From: Candidatus Omnitrophota bacterium
Lineage (GTDB): Bacteria; Omnitrophota; Gorgyraeia; 2-02-FULL-51-18
Length of the DNA: 20,872 nucleotides
Direction: 5' to 3'
Assembly (NCBI GenBank): GCA_023247935.1
Contig: JAHFFM010000010.1
Coordinates: 1 to 20,872, forward strand
The notes under the pieces were generated by a model that was not told the DNA's origin, searched no databases, and saw only the letters and a program-made list of their open reading frames with translations. Position numbers and translations under genes: made by a program. Shown here in pieces: positions 1-7,416 of this stretch (positions within the stretch are counted from its first letter, which is position 1; each line of letters begins with the position of its first letter).

Positions 1-3000
1 TATAGGGATTTTCTGCCAAAAATGAAGTTTTATTTGAGCGGGTTATCACGATAGACTTTCCATCCATCTTTTTTGGATCTGCCCCTGGATATCGAAGCAC
101 CTGATCAAAAGATTCCCCTATTAACGGCAACATGTGATGAGCCAAAATTTCCCATACACTGTTAAGTTCAGACAATTGTGTATCCAAAAAAATTGGGTAT
201 TTTTCAACCTTATGAGACGAACTCCGTTGCAGTTTTTTCTTCCATGCTAAAATACTACGGTAATTATTAGTCTGAAACTCTTTTTGAAGCGGCGCGCTCT
301 TCTTGGGTAAAGTAAAAAATAAATACCCCTTTGCTTTTGTTGATGCCAGCCGCGCGCCATCAAGAGATCTGTCTTTTTTAAGCAGGAGCATAAGGACGCG
401 GAAATTATAAACGGCATGTTCAAAGGAATTTGGGTCGGCTTGAAGCGAGTCGATGAAACCGGAAAAGGCGATAGATAAAACAGTATTATTTTTAAATAAA
501 GCAGGGATACCCAAATCAATATCATGCCCTTCTCGAACTCCATAGATAGCCGAACTTCCAAAAAGCCAAATTGGATAAAGTAATTTACTGGAACGCATGC
601 TCTCTTGAATCGCACGGATCAATTTCCTTGCCGGATCATCAGTGGTTTCTATGTGTAGTAAAGGGGTCAAATCTCCCCCTGCCTGCAGGTTTCTGGACAC
701 CTGAATAGTTGAAGTCAAGGGGAGATTTGACCCCTTATGCGCAGTCACAACATCTTTCGTCTGTTCGGAGAGCCGCGCGCCAAGACGCGTTTTAGCACTC
801 TCTCTATCATCTTTGGGCTCCGTGAGGGCTTGAGTATCTTGGGGCGATTTTTTAGCGCCCAGCAGCTTTTCACGCAAATAGATGTCCGAAGCCGCGGTCC
901 ACAAAATCGAACCAATGCCGTTGTACACCTGAACCAACAGTATATTTTGAGCCGAATTCAGCCAAAAAATAAAAGGGCTATGCATCTGTATTGACAGAGA
1001 ATTTTTTCCCGACAACGCCCAGGAAACGCCCACGATCAGAAAAAGTGCAAAAAAAGTAGGAGCATACCAGTCAAGATTCACCTCCCATAATTTTTTAAAA
1101 AAATTAACGAAATTTCTGTCTTGGGGTTTTTCGTCGAAAGCGAAAAAAATGCCCGTAAGGTTTTTGATGGGCCAATTGATCAGCGCGGAGTGGAAAGCAA
1201 GATGAAAGAAAATCCGCTCAATAACGTTCGGAAAAGCTGCCGCCACATAAGACACAAAGACAAAGTAAAAATAATAGGCAGATACCGTTGCTCTGACAAG
1301 TGCCCATTTCAGGCTGTGATGCAAAGCTTTCTTTAAGTTCGTATAAAAACTTTGCCTGACACTCTGCCATCCATCTTCCTTAATTTTGCTGATAAAAAAT
1401 CCCAGAGAACTTCCAAGGACGATCTGGATGAACTGGATGCCCCAGGTTGCCGGAAACTTAGAGATTTGATGCGGGTGAGCGCCGGGATAAACAAAATCAA
1501 CAAAATGAAAAGCGAGAAAAATCACGGCCGTCATGGCGCCAAAGAGTTTCACTCTCGGCCAATAGCCGCTCTTGAAATAACCCGCAAACAGCATTGCGGC
1601 AAGAATAGCAATACCTTCTGTCGCTACCGGCCAATAAGAAGAAATCGCAGACGGTAAACTCAGGACAGCCGAAGCGACTCCACTGGAAATGGCGACCGCC
1701 AAACCCAGAAACTTGAACCAATGCTTTTTTTTGCCGTTTCCGTTTGCCGCATCCGAGCTATCCGTTTCGCTCAAAGCCCGCGTCAGTCGCGCGCCATTTT
1801 CTTTTGCGGTTTCAGGAGATGATAATTTAGGAGTTAACTTTTTAAGTTCCTGTTTTAAAATTTCTCTTACGCTCAACGGACTGCCATTGATTGGTCTAAA
1901 CTCGGCCGGAGGTAATATGGCCGTCAATTTTGTTGACGGTTTTATAGACATGACAGGTGCCTGAGCAGAAACAGCGGGACATTGACTCAACAAGAGACTT
2001 TCGTATTTTCTCTGATTGGTTTCCTGGGTGACGGCCGGAAATACGGAAACGTACGAAATATTTCTTTCACGAAGGAGCTTTTTCAGGTTTTCGGTATGGA
2101 AACCTCCCGAGACAAACACAGCTTCGCTTTCATTTTCCTTGCGCATTTTTTCCAGGATGTTTTGAACGAAAACTTCGTCGCGTTTTTCGGTAAGTTCGTA
2201 AAATTTCGTGGCCGCCGTGAACGTTTTGTCAAAATCGTCATCGAGAAAAATGACGTCTTCATAGCGGGTCGCGAGGTCCATGATTTGGCGGTTCAGGTAA
2301 CCCGCGATTTCGGTCACGGAAAACTTTCCGGGATCGGATTTGATTTCAGCCAGGTCCTTGGAATACGCGTTTAAACTGACGATCCTTTTCAAAACCTCGT
2401 GGGCGCGGAAGATGGAAAGAAGCGTCTTTTCCTCTTCCGTCTTTGTTTTGGAGGAATAAATGCGGGACTCCAGGTCCTGGATTTCATCCAACAGCGCATG
2501 AAACTCGACCTTTCGCAGGGATTTAAGGTAGTCGAAGTATTTAAAAAGATTGGGATAGGCTCTAGATTGCTTCGTCGCTGCGCTCCTCGCAATGACACTT
2601 TGGGTCAGCTTTTCTTCAAGCATTGCATAGAAATCGCACAATAATTTTGTGTCACCCGAACCCGCCTTTTGCATTCCACCGGCTTTTTGAAGGCCAAAAA
2701 ACTCGTCCCTGTCTTTGGCATCCAGGGATTGGAGCGCGGCCTGCTGCTCCTGGCTTGCTTTTTCAAAATCGATGCCGGCTTCTTTTTCCCGGACTTCCTT
2801 CAGAGACAGGATATTGGGATAACCCAGGAGAGAGACGTTTTCCGTTTGAGCTTCTTCGGAAAGCGCGGTGAAATATTCAGAAAGGGACGTTTCGTCCTTT
2901 AAAAAAGATTCTCGTTTCCGGTCGAATTCCAAAAGTGAAGGGTTCAGCTTTTTTGTTTTTAAAAATTTTATGGTGCGCAGGATTTTTTCAAGGTAGGCGT

Positions 3001-3583
3001 TCGCGCCGTCTCTTTTTTTAACGATTTGTCGGTAGAGATCGATTCCCTCGAAATACAAAGTCTTGTCTTCCACGCCCCAAAGTCCGAATTTTTTTTCGGA
3101 TGTCAGGTCCAGGTAATCAGGTCCCTGGATCCATCCTTTCCGTAAATACTTATCGCCAACTTTTTTTCGTTCTCCCATTGGCGCCAGAGAACGCAAATCC
3201 GACAGCGAGTCGTCCCCGGTTCCCGCTTCCAGAAATACATGTTTAACCGGCCGCTCCTGAAGAATTTTATCGATGATCCTGGAGATATTTCTTTGCGCGG
3301 ATTCGTTAGTGTGGGCGTCTTGAATGATATAGAGCGTGGAGCGTGGAGCGGTTAGCGGATACGAAACATTTCTGTCTTTTCTAGACGCTATCCGCTCCGC
3401 GCTATCCGCTAAATAATTTTCTTCTATCCGTCCAATGGATTCCGGAATTTCAAGCGGCGCTTTTCTATCCGCTATCCTCTGTGCGCTGTGCGCTATCTCA
3501 GGGTTGGCCCAAAGCAAATCCTGAACAGCGAGTGTCCCGATCAGAGCGAGTGAAATTGTTTTTAAAAGTTTATTTGTTTTCAC
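1..3583 (-). CDS. Giant secreted/membrane protein: TIKI/ChaN-like domain + membrane bundle + nucleotidyltransferase (3' end outside window)
   Basis: I translated this frame across every line from 3583 to 1 and found no stop, so at least 1194 residues are encoded and the C-terminus lies beyond the left edge. The GTG at 3583 is the first NTG after an in-frame TAA upstream; it gives a good signal peptide (hydrophobic ISLALIGTLAV, likely cleavage after LLWA, residue 26). Residues about 83-510 carry the pattern of the TIKI/TraB/ChaN/EreA superfamily: QDAH (H91), FLEAG (E119), KRDEVF (R468) and GGFH (H496), with a long helical insertion between the second and third. Residues about 622-895 contain seven or eight hydrophobic helices. 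LFGSSAIYG...HDIDLG (G1009, S1010, D1021, D1023) is the MNT/KNT nucleotidyltransferase signature. Function is unknown. The first domain should be extracytoplasmic and the last cytosolic if the helix number is odd. Domain assignment is inference; the continuous frame is directly seen. Confidence 0.88.
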   Translation of the reverse strand, partial: MKTNKLLKTISLALIGTLAVQDLLWANPEIAHSAQRIADRKAPLEIPESIGRIEENYLADSAERIASRKDRNVSYPLTAPRSTLYIIQDAHTNESAQRNISRIIDKILQERPVKHVFLEAGTGDDSLSDLRSLAPMGERKKVGDKYLRKGWIQGPDYLDLTSEKKFGLWGVEDKTLYFEGIDLYRQIVKKRDGANAYLEKILRTIKFLKTKKLNPSLLEFDRKRESFLKDETSLSEYFTALSEEAQTENVSLLGYPNILSLKEVREKEAGIDFEKASQEQQAALQSLDAKDRDEFFGLQKAGGMQKAGSGDTKLLCDFYAMLEEKLTQSVIARSAATKQSRAYPNLFKYFDYLKSLRKVEFHALLDEIQDLESRIYSSKTKTEEEKTLLSIFRAHEVLKRIVSLNAYSKDLAEIKSDPGKFSVTEIAGYLNRQIMDLATRYEDVIFLDDDFDKTFTAATKFYELTEKRDEVFVQNILEKMRKENESEAVFVSGGFHTENLKKLLRERNISYVSVFPAVTQETNQRKYESLLLSQCPAVSAQAPVMSIKPSTKLTAILPPAEFRPINGSPLSVREILKQELKKLTPKLSSPETAKENGARLTRALSETDSSDAANGNGKKKHWFKFLGLAVAISSGVASAVLSLPSAISSYWPVATEGIAILAAMLFAGYFKSGYWPRVKLFGAMTAVIFLAFHFVDFVYPGAHPHQISKFPATWGIQFIQIVLGSSLGFFISKIKEDGWQSVRQSFYTNLKKALHHSLKWALVRATVSAYYFYFVFVSYVAAAFPNVIERIFFHLAFHSALINWPIKNLTGIFFAFDEKPQDRNFVNFFKKLWEVNLDWYAPTFFALFLIVGVSWALSGKNSLSIQMHSPFIFWLNSAQNILLVQVYNGIGSILWTAASDIYLREKLLGAKKSPQDTQALTEPKDDRESAKTRLGARLSEQTKDVVTAHKGSNLPLTSTIQVSRNLQAGGDLTPLLHIETTDDPARKLIRAIQESMRSSKLLYPIWLFGSSAIYGVREGHDIDLGIPALFKNNTVLSIAFSGFIDSLQADPNSFEHAVYNFRVLMLLLKKDRSLDGARLASTKAKGYLFFTLPKKSAPLQKEFQTNNYRSILAWKKKLQRSSSHKVEKYPIFLDTQLSELNSVWEILAHHMLPLIGESFDQVLRYPGADPKKMDGKSIVITRSNKTSFLAENPY
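661..736. repeat. 76-bp palindromic dispersed-type element inside the giant gene
   Basis: Two perfect 18-bp inverted arms, AAGGGGTCAAATCTCCCC at 661-678 and its exact complement at 719-736, enclose a 40-bp loop. The element is read through in frame by the giant protein (about residues 950-975, reading GSNLPLTSTI and GGDLTPL) and sits in the linker between the membrane bundle and the nucleotidyltransferase domain. The shape (short, perfect terminal arms, no ORF of its own) is that of a REP/MITE-like unit. Whether other copies exist in the genome cannot be seen here. Confidence 0.8.
2564..2596. repeat. 33-bp dispersed repeat, translated in frame as SVIARSAATKQS
   Basis: The segment matches a short repeat that I recognise from many unrelated bacterial genomes (read on the minus strand as GTCATTGCGAGGAGCG followed by ACGAAGCAATCT). 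It gives the tell-tale peptide SVIARSAATKQS in the giant protein's frame, near residues 330-341. ATTGC at the left end and GCAAT at the right end make it palindromic at its edges. It lies in the helical insertion of the TIKI/ChaN-like domain and does not break the frame. Recognition is from memory and no search was run. Confidence 0.7.
3333..3498. repeat. Three blocks of degenerate GCTATCCGCT-type repeats just after the signal peptide
   Basis: Block A (3333-3361) contains two tandem AGCGTGG units then AGCGGTTAGCGGATA. Block B (3384-3412) contains GCTATCCGCT twice around CCGC. Block C (3464-3498) contains CTATCCGCTATC then two GTGCGCT units. TTAGCGGATA at 3352-3361 and TATCCGCTAA at 3403-3412 are exact inverted copies. 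All three are translated in frame (residues about 29-84, giving repeated RIA and ADS/ADR strings), forming a spacer between the signal peptide and the first conserved motif. Confidence 0.65.
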
Positions 3584-3742
3584 AAAAAATTTACGTTTGA
3601 AAAAATATTTTTTTCTTGTAACTGTTTATTTTGAATGGGGTTAAAACTTAGAGAAAGTTTGCCTTATGGAAGAAAAAATAACAAGAAGATCCGATTATTT
3701 TTAAGTTACAAATAATTATTAATAATTAACAATTTTTATTAA
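3584..3742. other. AT-rich intergenic stretch upstream of the giant gene
   Basis: This 159-bp gap separates the panE stop from the giant gene start; both genes run on the minus strand. It is strongly AT-rich. AATAATTAA and TTAATTATT form a 9-bp AT stem directly after the panE stop, and TTGTAAC (3616-3622) is mirrored by GTTACAA (3705-3711). I found no convincing -35/-10 pair, riboswitch or Shine-Dalgarno for the GTG at 3583. It presumably holds the promoter of the giant gene. Confidence 0.4.
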
Positions 3743-4693
3743 TTATTTCTTTAAAATCGTTTCGCTCTGATGAATGGCTTCGCAAAGAGCTTTATTTTCA
3801 GGTGCGGTTGTATTTTGCTCCTGGGCATAGCGCGCGATCGCGCCGTTCAGAGCATCAATATCCGTGCGCTTTCCCCGCTTCAAATCTTGAAGCATGGAAG
3901 GAAAATGTGAAGCCGTGCTGGGGATTAATTTTTCAATTAAAAGCGCGATAAATAATTCCGCGGAGTCGGGATTCAACATAATTCCTTTTTTTTCAGCGAC
4001 CTGATAACATTCGCGGACCACTCGTTTCATCTGTTCTCTCGTTTTTTCATTTTCCAAAATTTTTCCATAAGGCATTTCGTGCAAACTGCAAATCGCATTG
4101 AGCGCACAATTGTAAATCACCTTGGCCCATATATAAGTCAGAATATCCGGCACGGCTTGCGTTGGAATTTTTGCCATGGTCATGGCGCGTGAAAGTTGAA
4201 ACACGTTTGTTTTTGGCTCAACCCCCGGAAGCGCCCCAATGCGCACGTCATCCGCGTTTACGGTGACCTTCACGATACCCGGCTCAAGCTCCACCCCGAA
4301 AATCAAACGGCCTGCAATATAATTCTCGGGTTTCACCCCTTTTTGAAGAATAGTTTCAATATTCCCCAAACCATTTTGTAAAGAAAGAAGCATGGTTTGC
4401 CCGTCCATGAAAGGAAGAAGCTCTTCCACGGCCTTCGCGGTATCAAAAGACTTTACGCAAAGAATGATCAAATCAAATTTTTTATTTTTTTGGAGAATTT
4501 CATCGGCGCGGCGGTAGCACTCGAGAGCCTTAATCCGGTAATCACCCCAAATACCCGTGATAACAAGCCCTTGTTTTTCAACGGCGTCCAGATGCCAGGC
4601 GCGGCCAAGGAGAGAAACGTCATTTCCCAGACGGGCCAGGAAACCGCCGACAACCGAACCGACGCCTCCAGCGCCGAAAATCAGGACCTTCAT
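3743..4693 (-). CDS. panE: 2-dehydropantoate 2-reductase (ketopantoate reductase)
   Basis: Cytosolic NADPH-dependent reduction of ketopantoate to pantoate in pantothenate/CoA synthesis. The 316-residue length is normal for the ApbA/PanE family. The N-terminal Rossmann motif is FGAGGVGSVVGG (residues 6-17), followed by CVKSFDT (79-85) and LSLQNGLGN (103-111), which are typical of the family. The C-terminal helical domain has WAKVIYNCALNAICSL with Lys191 in the place of the catalytic lysine. SMLQDLKRGKRTDID follows; here Asp278 stands where E. coli PanE has the active-site Glu of TEID, a conservative change. It is the last gene of the long minus-strand run, separated from the QueC-like gene by a 92-bp G-rich inverted repeat, so it may have its own control. 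No clear Shine-Dalgarno precedes the ATG. Some family members act on other 2-oxo acids, so the exact substrate is likely but not certain. Confidence 0.88.
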   Translation of the reverse strand: MKVLIFGAGGVGSVVGGFLARLGNDVSLLGRAWHLDAVEKQGLVITGIWGDYRIKALECYRRADEILQKNKKFDLIILCVKSFDTAKAVEELLPFMDGQTMLLSLQNGLGNIETILQKGVKPENYIAGRLIFGVELEPGIVKVTVNADDVRIGALPGVEPKTNVFQLSRAMTMAKIPTQAVPDILTYIWAKVIYNCALNAICSLHEMPYGKILENEKTREQMKRVVRECYQVAEKKGIMLNPDSAELFIALLIEKLIPSTASHFPSMLQDLKRGKRTDIDALNGAIARYAQEQNTTAPENKALCEAIHQSETILKK

Positions 4694-4785
4694 AAAAAAG
4701 GGTGAGGATGGGTTGTGGGTAGTGAGACGGGGATGGGGGCTAGGAAAAACTCTTTTATTTTTTCCCCCATGCCCACCCCTATTTT
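4694..4785. repeat. G-rich intergenic segment with imperfect inverted repeat
   Basis: On the plus strand this gap has five G-runs (4700-4702, 4710-4712, 4717-4719, 4729-4732, 4735-4739). ATGGGGG at 4733-4739 pairs with CCCCCAT at 4764-4770, and AAAAA at 4745-4749 pairs with the T-run at 4758-4763, with a small bulge. There is no T-run after the stem in the direction of the flanking minus-strand genes, so it is not a textbook terminator. It could stall transcription between the QueC-like gene and panE or be a degenerate mobile repeat. Confidence 0.5.
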
Positions 4786-5469
4786 CTAAATACCCGACTT
4801 TTTATATTTCGTCTTGTCAAAGACACCGGCCGCGAAAAATGCTTTTTTTCTTTCCATGCATTTATTGCATTCGCCGCAGTGCTCATAGCCTTTGGGATTG
4901 AGGCAGGAAAAAGTAAACTCAAGAGGAAGTTTTTTCCCCATCGAAATAACGTCTTCTTTTTTCATTTTTGAAAATGGCGCCGAAATCTCAAGCAGGGTAT
5001 CAAGGCTCAGAGAAAGCAGTTCGGACATTTTTTTAAAAAATACTTTCGTGCTGTCCGGGAAAGGGTTTCCCTTAAGCACGCCAATCTCAATCGTTTGAAT
5101 GCCCTTCAAAGACGCGTAAACGCCTACCTTCGAAAAAAACACGACATTTCGTCCGGGCAAGTACACGGATTCATCTCTTGATTTGCCGGTAGGAATGCGG
5201 ATGCCGGTAATACTCCAGTGGCTTTCATATATGTCACGCATGGTCAAATCTAAAATGACGAGTGGCTTTAAATTATTCTGCCTTAAACACCTCAAAAAAT
5301 TTTTAAGACAAAAAATCTCCGTGTCTTCCCAGCGAAGGTGATTTTTAACGTAAATGGGCGTCACGTGATCATAGCGGCCAAGCGCATCATTCACTAAAAC
5401 GGCGCTTTCAATGCCACCGCTGACTAAAACGCAGGCGTCGTTGGATTTTTTTGCGGTATCTTTAGACAT
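4786..5469 (-). CDS. queC: QueC/ExsB-family 7-cyano-7-deazaguanine synthase-like protein
   Basis: PP-loop ATPase family protein expected to convert 7-carboxy-7-deazaguanine to preQ0 with ATP and ammonia in queuosine synthesis. Seen: the PP-loop SGGIES at residues 17-22, YLPGRN at 103-108 (the QueC Y-x-PGRN motif), and four cysteines C189, C198, C201, C204 in the ...HCGECNKC... pattern that binds structural zinc in QueC. At 227 residues the length fits the family. The PP-loop has Glu where the canonical SGGxDS has Asp, which may mark a QueC-like subfamily with a different substrate. It lies 11 bp downstream of phoU and is probably co-transcribed. The AAAAGGA just before the ATG is unusually close for a ribosome-binding site. 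A QueD-family gene is 7 kb away; QueE and QueF are not in this window. Confidence 0.78.
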   Translation of the reverse strand: MSKDTAKKSNDACVLVSGGIESAVLVNDALGRYDHVTPIYVKNHLRWEDTEIFCLKNFLRCLRQNNLKPLVILDLTMRDIYESHWSITGIRIPTGKSRDESVYLPGRNVVFFSKVGVYASLKGIQTIEIGVLKGNPFPDSTKVFFKKMSELLSLSLDTLLEISAPFSKMKKEDVISMGKKLPLEFTFSCLNPKGYEHCGECNKCMERKKAFFAAGVFDKTKYKKSGI

Positions 5470-5480
5470 TCCTTTTAGAC

Positions 5481-6149
5481 CTATTGATTATCGTCTTGAA
5501 TGTGATGCTTGATATTTTTGCCTTCCACGATAAAAATCACGTCTTCACTGACGTTGGTCGCGTGGTCGGCGATGCGCTCGATGTTGCGGCTGACCAAAAT
5601 CAAGTCTACCGCGCGAGTGATGCTTTTAGGGTCTTCCATCATGTAGGTTAATAATTCCCGAAACACCTGATCATTGAGCATATCCACTTCATCATCATCC
5701 TTGCAAACTTTATGGGCCAGGGCTGAATCCTGTTTGATAAAAGCCTCAAGGCTGTTCTTGATCATGGTTTGCGCGAGAGAGGCCATTTTCGGAATGTCTA
5801 TAAGAGGCTTAAGCGGCGGCTCTTTCAAAAGATACAAAACCGTTTCAGAAATGTTTACGGCCTGATCCGCGACTCTTTCAAGGTCATTGTTGATTTTGAG
5901 AATCGCCGTCAGCAGCCTCAGGTCGCTGGCAATGGGCTGGCGAAGCGCCAACAGGCGCATGGCTTCTTCTTCAATTTCAACTTCCGAATGATTAACCGTT
6001 TGTTCGAGAGAAAAAACTTGTTCGGTAAGATCTTTTTTTCTTTCCACCAGGGCTTTGATGGAGAGGCCTATCATTTCCTGGGCCGTGTCCGCCATTTGCA
6101 ACAGTTTCTGGCGTAAACCTTTTAATTCATCGTCAAAATGGCGTTCCAT
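5481..6149 (-). CDS. phoU: Phosphate-specific transport system accessory protein PhoU
   Basis: Cytosolic negative regulator that links phosphate transport to the PhoR kinase. The 222 residues form two repeated three-helix halves, each with the family metal-binding E-x-x-x-D motif: NNDLERVADQAVNI (E91, D95) and SRNIERIADHATNV (E191, D195). Length and both motifs are normal. It follows phoR on the same strand after 62 bp and precedes the QueC-like gene by 11 bp. No pst transporter genes are present in the window, so this PhoU appears grouped with the two-component system and polyphosphate genes instead. AAGGA lies only two bases before the ATG. Confidence 0.95.
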   Translation of the reverse strand: MERHFDDELKGLRQKLLQMADTAQEMIGLSIKALVERKKDLTEQVFSLEQTVNHSEVEIEEEAMRLLALRQPIASDLRLLTAILKINNDLERVADQAVNISETVLYLLKEPPLKPLIDIPKMASLAQTMIKNSLEAFIKQDSALAHKVCKDDDEVDMLNDQVFRELLTYMMEDPKSITRAVDLILVSRNIERIADHATNVSEDVIFIVEGKNIKHHIQDDNQ

Positions 6150-6211
6150 GTTCCTTAATATAACAATTAAAGCAGGGATTCGGAAGAATTATATGGAGAT
6201 GCCCAAAACGA

Positions 6212-7351
6212 TTATTTGGGTAAAATTAGGGTAAATGTCGTGCCCTGGTTCAAGGCGCTTTCCACTTCAATGCGGCCGCCGTGGCGCTCAATCAAGTGCT
6301 TTGTAATCGAAAGGCCGAGGCCCGTTCCGCCCAGCTCCCTCGAACGGCTTTTGTCTACGCGATAAAAACGTTCAAAAATACGTGTGAGGTCCGCGGGCGC
6401 GATACCGATTCCCTCGTCCTTAACCTCGATCTTCACGCCGTCCCTGTCTTGAAAAGCGCGCATCCAGACCTGGCCCTTTTCTCGGTTGTACTTCACCGCA
6501 TTGTCCACGAGATTAGAAACGGCTCTTTCCAAAAAAATAAAATCCGCCGTTACCAGCACAGGTTTATCAAAACGAGCGAACTGAACACCCATCTTTTTTT
6601 CTTTCACGATGGGCTGGAATATTTCCATTATTTTTTCAAAAAGCGACTCTATATCCACTTCTTCGAGTCTGAGAGGCTCTTTGGCGGATTCGACGCGAGA
6701 CAAAAATAGCAAATCTTCTATCAAAGAATGAAGTTTTTTCGACTGCGTCTCAATGATCTGCAAAAATTTGAGGCGGTGTTCAGGATCTTCTATGGCACCC
6801 TCTTTCAGAGTTTCGACGAAACCGAGGATGGAGGTAAGAGGCGTTTTTAATTCGTGAGAGACGTTCGCGACAAATTCGGTGCGGAGCGTCTCAAATTCTT
6901 TAAGAAGAGTGATATCACGAAAAACCGCGACAACACCCAGATAATCATCGGCTGTAAAAACAGGTGAAATTTGAATTTCAAAAACGGATTTGGAAAAAAG
7001 CAGGGCATGCTCTTTCTTAATCGCGCTTTTTTCTTTGAGAGCCGTGGTGAACATTTCATTGATTTCCGTATCCCTGAAAAGCTCCCAATAAAAACGTCCA
7101 ACGGCTTCTTTCTTGTTAAATTCAAAGGCTTGCGCCAAAGAGGAATTGAGCAAAAGCACTTTTTGCTCCGTGTCCGCGACAAGCACCCCTTCGGCCATGC
7201 TTTCCAAAATGGCGAATAAACGGTTGGTTTCTTCAATCGCTGATTGGGATTCCTTTTTGGATTTTGACGCCAGCGACGAGATATCTGAAATAAGGGAATG
7301 AAAAGGCTCTTCGGGTTCCAGGGGCTGAGAAGGATCTTTTCCTGAAGCCAA
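6212..7351 (-). CDS. phoR: PhoR-like phosphate-sensing histidine kinase, apparently without membrane anchor
   Basis: Sensor kinase partner of the PhoB gene just upstream. Seen: a PAS-like domain (about residues 42-150), the HisKA box FVANVSHELKTPL with phospho-acceptor His166, the N-box NLVDNAVKYN (N284), and G-boxes DEGIGI (312-317) and GGTGLGLS (341-348), so kinase activity should be intact. The residues before the PAS domain resemble the post-membrane linker of PhoR, but no transmembrane helix precedes them. The only standard start is TTG at 7351, without a Shine-Dalgarno. The frame stays open upstream to the phoB stop through a short hydrophobic string (FIFSFLKF) with no ATG, GTG or TTG. 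An ATT at 7411, ten bases after AAGAGG, would add 20 residues. Either the start is non-standard or the sensor region has been lost. Start is uncertain; family is certain. Confidence 0.9.
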   Translation of the reverse strand: MASGKDPSQPLEPEEPFHSLISDISSLASKSKKESQSAIEETNRLFAILESMAEGVLVADTEQKVLLLNSSLAQAFEFNKKEAVGRFYWELFRDTEINEMFTTALKEKSAIKKEHALLFSKSVFEIQISPVFTADDYLGVVAVFRDITLLKEFETLRTEFVANVSHELKTPLTSILGFVETLKEGAIEDPEHRLKFLQIIETQSKKLHSLIEDLLFLSRVESAKEPLRLEEVDIESLFEKIMEIFQPIVKEKKMGVQFARFDKPVLVTADFIFLERAVSNLVDNAVKYNREKGQVWMRAFQDRDGVKIEVKDEGIGIAPADLTRIFERFYRVDKSRSRELGGTGLGLSITKHLIERHGGRIEVESALNQGTTFTLILPK

Positions 7352-7416
7352 ATCCGAAGCGTATTTGGCGACGTCCTGTAGTTTATTCCGGAATTTGAGA
7401 AATGAGAAAATAAAGG

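Noticed and set aside
247..615. Minus-strand frame of 122 codons
   Set aside because: It is a shifted frame of the nucleotidyltransferase region; the correct frame gives LFGSSAIYG...DIDLG.
737..2902. A chain of short plus-strand open frames (for example 737-994, 1352-1657, 1982-2374, 2399-2644)
   Set aside because: All lie opposite the continuous minus-strand frame of the giant protein, whose translation shows signal peptide, membrane helices and conserved motifs; the plus-strand products have none.
3333..3498. CRISPR-like array
   Set aside because: Units are short, degenerate, irregularly spaced and translated in frame; no cas gene is present.
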